Shown here in pieces: positions 6,386-9,082 of a stretch of DNA of 9,082 nt. Below the pieces are notes generated by a model. That model was given only the letters and a program-made list of their open reading frames with translations, was not told the DNA's origin and searched no databases. Position numbers and translations under genes: made by a program. Origin of the DNA: JADLEX01 sp964586775 (lineage in GTDB: Bacteria; Lernaellota; Lernaellaia; JACKCT01); contig CAZPJD010000191.1 in the NCBI GenBank assembly GCA_964586775.1, positions 1-9,082 on the forward strand, read 5' to 3'. Position 1 is the stretch's first letter; each line of letters starts with the position of its first letter.

Positions 6386-7738
6386 ATGAGCCGCGTGCGA
6401 ATTTCGGTGATCTTTGCGCTGCTGGTCGCGCTGGCGATCGCATGCGCGAAGACGCCGAAGGAACAAACCGTCCGCTTTCTCATCGGAATGGATCGCTGGG
6501 GCGAAATCGCCCCTTGTGGGTGACCGTCCAAACCGTCTGGCGGTCTGGCCAGACTCGTGACGATCCTGCAGCAGGAACGGCAAGGCGGGCCGCTCTTGGC
6601 GATCGACGCCGGCGACACGCTCTATCCTCCCGCGAAGCGGCGAACCCGCGCGGCCGAGGATCTGGAGAAGCGTGCGGCGTTCATCCGTGAGGTCTACGCC
6701 AAAGCCGGGTTCGACGCGATCGTGCCCGGAGAGCTGGACGTGTATCCGACGCTCGACGCGCTCGTCGAGTTTGGCAAGTCGGTGCCGATGATCGCGGCGA
6801 ACATGGTGGACGCCGATACGAACGCGCCGGTCTTCGAGGGAAGTCGCATCGTCGAGCATGCGGGCATGAAGATCGGCCTTGTCGGCATCCTCGGGGCCAA
6901 GGCGTTCGCGGGCGTCCCGGGCAACGCGGATTTCGACGCGAAGGCTTGGGCCGAGCAGCAGACGACCGGCGGCACGGCGGCGCGCAAGATGCGTCTCGCC
7001 AAACTGCGTGAGCAGATGGCGCAGGCGGCGAAGGACGAGAAGGGCAAAGCGCAGGCCGAGGAAATTCTGAAGTCCATTCAGGAGGAAGGCGGCGAGGCCG
7101 CCGAAGACGAGACCGCGCCCTCCCCGCCGGAATACGCCGGCCGCCGGTTCCGCATCACCGACGGCGTGGCCGCCGCGAAGGCCGAGGCGGCGAAGCTCGC
7201 GGGCAAGGCCGACCTGATCGTCGTGATCGGCCATATGGAAAAGGAAGAGACCGACGCGTTCCGCGCGGCGGTGCCCGAGATCCCGTTCATGATCGATGGG
7301 CACACCGAGGCGAAGTCGATGTTCGCGACAGGGGAGAAGGAAACCGGCTCGCCACACATTCTGCGCGCGGGCAATCGCGGACGCGCGCTGTCGCTCGTCA
7401 CCATCCGCATCAACAACGGTGTGATGAAGTTTCAGGACCGGGGCAACCGCGAGCGCGACGAATCGACGCTCAAACGTCAGAAAAACCTGTGGGAAAAACT
7501 CGTGCAGCAGGCGGGCGGCAAAGACCCGCTATCCGAGTTCCCGAAAGACGATCCGCGATTCAAGCGCGCCGAGCGCACGAAAGCCCTGATCGCCGAGACC
7601 GAGGCCAAGCTGAAGCAAAAGACCTCGGACAGCTGGTTCGAGACGAAGACCATCGGCCTCGACCCGGGTGTGACGGGCGATCCGGAACTGCGTGCGAAGG
7701 AAGACGAACTCGATCCGCCGGCGTCGCGGGGACACTGA
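6386..7738 (+). CDS. UshA-like (5'-nucleotidase/metallophosphatase-type) lipoprotein, predicted selenoprotein with Sec at in-frame TGA 6521-6523
   Basis: The protein is 450 aa if the TGA at codon 46 is read as selenocysteine. It begins with a lipoprotein signal whose lipobox LAIA-C makes Cys20 the lipidated residue. Then comes GEIAPCG, the TGA, and PSKPSGGLAR in the same frame; metallophosphatase relatives have Cys at the TGA position (PCGC...GGLAR), so the site reads C44-G45-U46. Downstream landmarks are LLAIDAGD (70-77), VPGELDV (113-119), IAANM (136-140), VVIGHM (H283) and MIDGHTE (H306). Residues 200-249 are a charged, helical insertion. The start is set by GGAG 7 nt upstream and by the signal peptide; the GTG at 6557 has no ribosome-binding site and would delete both. 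It should be a membrane-anchored periplasmic or surface protein; the substrate is unknown. A nonsense mutation or sequencing error is the main alternative, argued against by the SECIS-like hairpin and the motif position. Confidence 0.85.
6524..6562 (+). promoter_or_regulatory. Putative bacterial SECIS element
   Basis: Directly after the in-frame TGA, GTCTGGC (6535-6541) pairs perfectly with GCCAGAC (6548-6554) around a six-base loop GGUCUG (6542-6547). A lower stem pairs CGTC (6525-6528) with GACG (6559-6562), with an internal loop between. The upper stem starts 11 nt after the TGA. From memory, the E. coli fdhF element has the same 11-nt spacing and a similar AGGUCU apical loop; the bulged U of that element is not obvious here. 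The element would recruit SelB with Sec-tRNA. Confidence 0.75.
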
Positions 7739-7761
7739 AGAACACCTTGACCAAAGAGCCC

Positions 7762-8289
7762 ATGTACATCCGACCGTTCGCGGGAAAGAAGCCGCATCTG
7801 GCCGCCGACGTCTTCGTCGCGCCGGGGGCCGTGGTGATCGGTGACGTGACGATCGGCGAGGGATCGAGCGTCTGGTACAACACCGTGATCCGCGGCGACG
7901 AGGGCGCGGTGCGGATCGGCCGGCGCACGAATGTCCAGGACCTGTCGATGCTGCACATGACGGGCGGACGATCGACGCTCACGATCGGCGACGAGGTCAC
8001 GATCGGCCACCGCGTCATCCTGCACGGCTGCACCATCGGCGACCGCTGCCTCATCGGCATGGGCGCGGTCATCATGGACAACGCGGTGATTGGCGAGGGC
8101 TCAATTGTCGCCGCGGGGGCGGTGGTGCTGGAAAACACCGTCGTGCCGCCGCGTTCGCTGGTCGTCGGCATGCCCGCCAAGGTCAAAAAGACGCAGGGGC
8201 CGGACGAGGGCGAGCTCTTTCATTTTCCCGTAACGGCGGCGCACTATCGCGAACGCGCCGAGCAGCACCGCGAGCTGCTCGATCTCTGA
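7762..8289 (+). CDS. Gamma-class carbonic anhydrase-like hexapeptide-repeat protein
   Basis: This 175-aa protein has the usual length of the YrdA/CaiE/PaaY-like group of left-handed beta-helix trimers. Imperfect hexapeptides run from about residue 19 to 137 (for example VVIGDVTIGEGSSV, LTIGDEVTIG, AVIGEGSIVAAGAVV). The three zinc-ligand histidines are present: H65 (SMLH), H83 and H88 (IGHRVILHGC), along with the RGD turn at 44-46 and NVQD at 57-60. Members of this group bind a metal between subunits; some hydrate CO2, many have no shown activity, so carbonic anhydrase function is inferred. There is no signal peptide, so it should be cytoplasmic. The ATG at 7762 follows a weak AAAGAG site; a TTG at 7747 would add only five residues. 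It lies 23 bp after the selenoprotein gene, suggesting co-transcription. Confidence 0.92.
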   Translation: MYIRPFAGKKPHLAADVFVAPGAVVIGDVTIGEGSSVWYNTVIRGDEGAVRIGRRTNVQDLSMLHMTGGRSTLTIGDEVTIGHRVILHGCTIGDRCLIGMGAVIMDNAVIGEGSIVAAGAVVLENTVVPPRSLVVGMPAKVKKTQGPDEGELFHFPVTAAHYRERAEQHRELLDL

Positions 8290-8305
8290 TTCCGCCCGAA
8301 CCCAA

Positions 8306-8334
8306 TCGACAATTTTTTGCGCCGCGCCTATCGT
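8306..8334 (+). promoter_or_regulatory. Candidate sigma70-like promoter for the last gene
   Basis: TCGACA (8306-8311), five of six matches to the -35 consensus, is followed by exactly 17 nt and TATCGT (8329-8334), four of six matches to the -10. Transcription would start near 8341, about 50 nt before the ATG at 8391. The spacer includes a run of six T. This suggests the last gene is transcribed separately from the selenoprotein/gamma-CA pair. Confidence 0.4.
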
Positions 8335-8351
8335 GACGCATTCCGAAACAG

Positions 8352-8378
8352 CGACGCGGAAACGGAACGCACGCGTCG
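8352..8378 (+). other. Inverted repeat in the leader of the last gene
   Basis: CGACGCG (8352-8358) pairs with CGCGTCG (8372-8378) over a 13-nt loop, ending 2 nt before the GAGGTG ribosome-binding site (8381-8386). An alternative pairing TTCCG (8341-8345) with CGGAA (8364-8368) is mutually exclusive with it. It is not followed by a T run, so it does not look like a terminator. It may be chance in GC-rich DNA. Confidence 0.25.
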
Positions 8379-8390
8379 ACGAGGTGCATC

Positions 8391-9082
8391 ATGCCGGGGC
8401 CGCTCGAAGTCTTTCTCAAGCACGAAGACGTCACGTTTCTCAAGAAGCACCTGGTGCTCGACACGCGCCTCGAACGGCTGCTTCGGCAGAGTCAGCGCCA
8501 GTCGGATGGCATCGCGATTCGCGGAACGGAAGACGAGCTGAAAATGCTCGACGAACTGATCGGCGAGCAGATCGACCGCCACGACGCGATTTCGGACGGG
8601 CTGGAAAAAGTGTCGAACCGCGTGCGGAGGACGCTCACGGACGACTTCCTCGAACGCAACAAGGAACTCATCACCGAGGAAATGGCCAAGGAGCTCGACG
8701 AGGCGCCCGCGCCAGCCGAGGAACCGGAGGACATCGAGGGTTGTCTGCTCGTCGTCACCGCGCGCGAGCCCGCGATCGCGTGGGCGGCCGCGTTTCCCAA
8801 AAACGAAGGATTCACGACCGCGGAGGATTGGGGGAAGTCGGCCTATCTGATCTCTTACGCGGTGCACAAACAGAACTTCGAGGATTGGCTTCGCGAGAGC
8901 TTCGAGACGCTGTTCGAGAACGAGCTGCTGCCGTTCGCGGGAGGTCAGGACGTCGAATTTCCCAAGTGCGCGAGCGTGGAGATGTTTCGCGAATGGTTCG
9001 ATGTGGAACTGGTTCAGATCGTCTACGACGTGCGCCCATTCGACGACGACGATCTGGATAACCTGGATGACATGGAAGACCT
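8391..9082 (+). CDS. Acidic protein of unknown function (3' end outside window)
   Basis: The frame is open for 230 codons from an ATG with a GAGGTG ribosome-binding site 4 nt upstream to the window edge. I do not recognise the family. The N-terminal half (about residues 5-103) is highly charged and predicted helical, with heptad-like stretches (TRLERLLRQSQRQ; DELIGEQIDRHDAI). An Ala/Pro/Glu linker (104-114) separates it from a second domain (115-215) beginning GCLLVVTAREPAIAWAAAF and containing several aromatic residues (DWGKSAYLISYAVHKQ; FREWFDVELVQIVYDV). Residues from 218 on are mostly Asp/Leu. There is no signal peptide or membrane segment, so it should be cytoplasmic. Codon use matches its neighbours, which supports a real gene. 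It lies 101 bp after the gamma-CA gene and probably has its own promoter. Confidence 0.7.
   Translation, partial: MPGPLEVFLKHEDVTFLKKHLVLDTRLERLLRQSQRQSDGIAIRGTEDELKMLDELIGEQIDRHDAISDGLEKVSNRVRRTLTDDFLERNKELITEEMAKELDEAPAPAEEPEDIEGCLLVVTAREPAIAWAAAFPKNEGFTTAEDWGKSAYLISYAVHKQNFEDWLRESFETLFENELLPFAGGQDVEFPKCASVEMFREWFDVELVQIVYDVRPFDDDDLDNLDDMED

Noticed and set aside
6535..6554. The GTCTGGC hairpin as a transcription terminator
   Set aside because: There is no T run after the stem, and it lies inside a continuing coding frame directly after the TGA.
6230..7357. A 375-codon minus-strand frame opposite the selenoprotein gene
   Set aside because: It has no family motif and is rich in Arg/Leu; the plus strand carries clear conserved motifs.
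6557..7738. A 393-aa reading of the UshA-like gene starting at GTG 6557
   Set aside because: No ribosome-binding site is present, and this start removes the lipoprotein signal, the PCG motif and the GGLAR segment found upstream in the same frame.
7489..8289. An N-terminally extended version of the gamma-carbonic-anhydrase gene
   Set aside because: The extension is the upstream gene read in another frame; the family begins at the ATG at 7762.
8333..9061. A 242-codon plus-strand frame at the right end
   Set aside because: It is Arg/Ala-rich with no ribosome-binding site; the frame starting at 8391 has GAGGTG and balanced composition.

Overview
The window is a GC-rich stretch of bacterial chromosome, almost completely coding. 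It holds seven protein genes in two divergent groups, with no RNA gene, insertion sequence or CRISPR array that I can see. The longest stretch without a gene is about 150 bases (6234-6385). The organism looks like an uncultured delta-lineage bacterium (Myxococcota, Desulfobacterota, Bradymonadota or Lernaellota type). This rests on high GC, a secreted subtilase/FG-GAP protein with Thr- and Asp-rich linkers, and apparent use of selenocysteine. The exact phylum cannot be fixed from the sequence.

Left part, minus strand, read from 6233 down to 1. A secreted S8-type (subtilisin-fold) protein of 1121 aa carries EF-hand-like loops and about eight FG-GAP/VCBS repeats. It is followed by three closely packed cytoplasmic oxidoreductase or lyase-type genes: a short-chain dehydrogenase/reductase, an acetoacetate-decarboxylase-superfamily protein (GTGA overlap) and a COG2907-type NAD/FAD-binding oxidoreductase cut by the window edge. 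The last three look like one operon, probably for modifying a lipid or other small molecule.

Centre, 6234-6385. A compact divergent promoter region has a strong sigma70-like promoter facing left, a second one facing right, and a 10-bp perfect palindrome over the left-facing -35 box.

Right part, plus strand. The key gene is at 6386-7738. It encodes a lipoprotein of the UshA/5'-nucleotidase-like metallophosphatase type whose frame is interrupted by a single in-frame TGA (6521-6523). Homology continues in the same frame on both sides, and the TGA sits where the family motif P-C-G-C has its second Cys. Eleven bases after the TGA there is a hairpin with a GGUCUG apical loop, closely resembling a bacterial SECIS element. 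I therefore read it as a selenoprotein with a Cys-Gly-Sec motif; an ordinary start codon or ORF caller would lose the first 57 residues, including the lipoprotein signal and the Sec site. It is followed after 23 bp by a gamma-class carbonic-anhydrase-like hexapeptide protein, probably in the same transcript. A separate promoter then leads to an acidic protein of unknown function that runs off the right edge.
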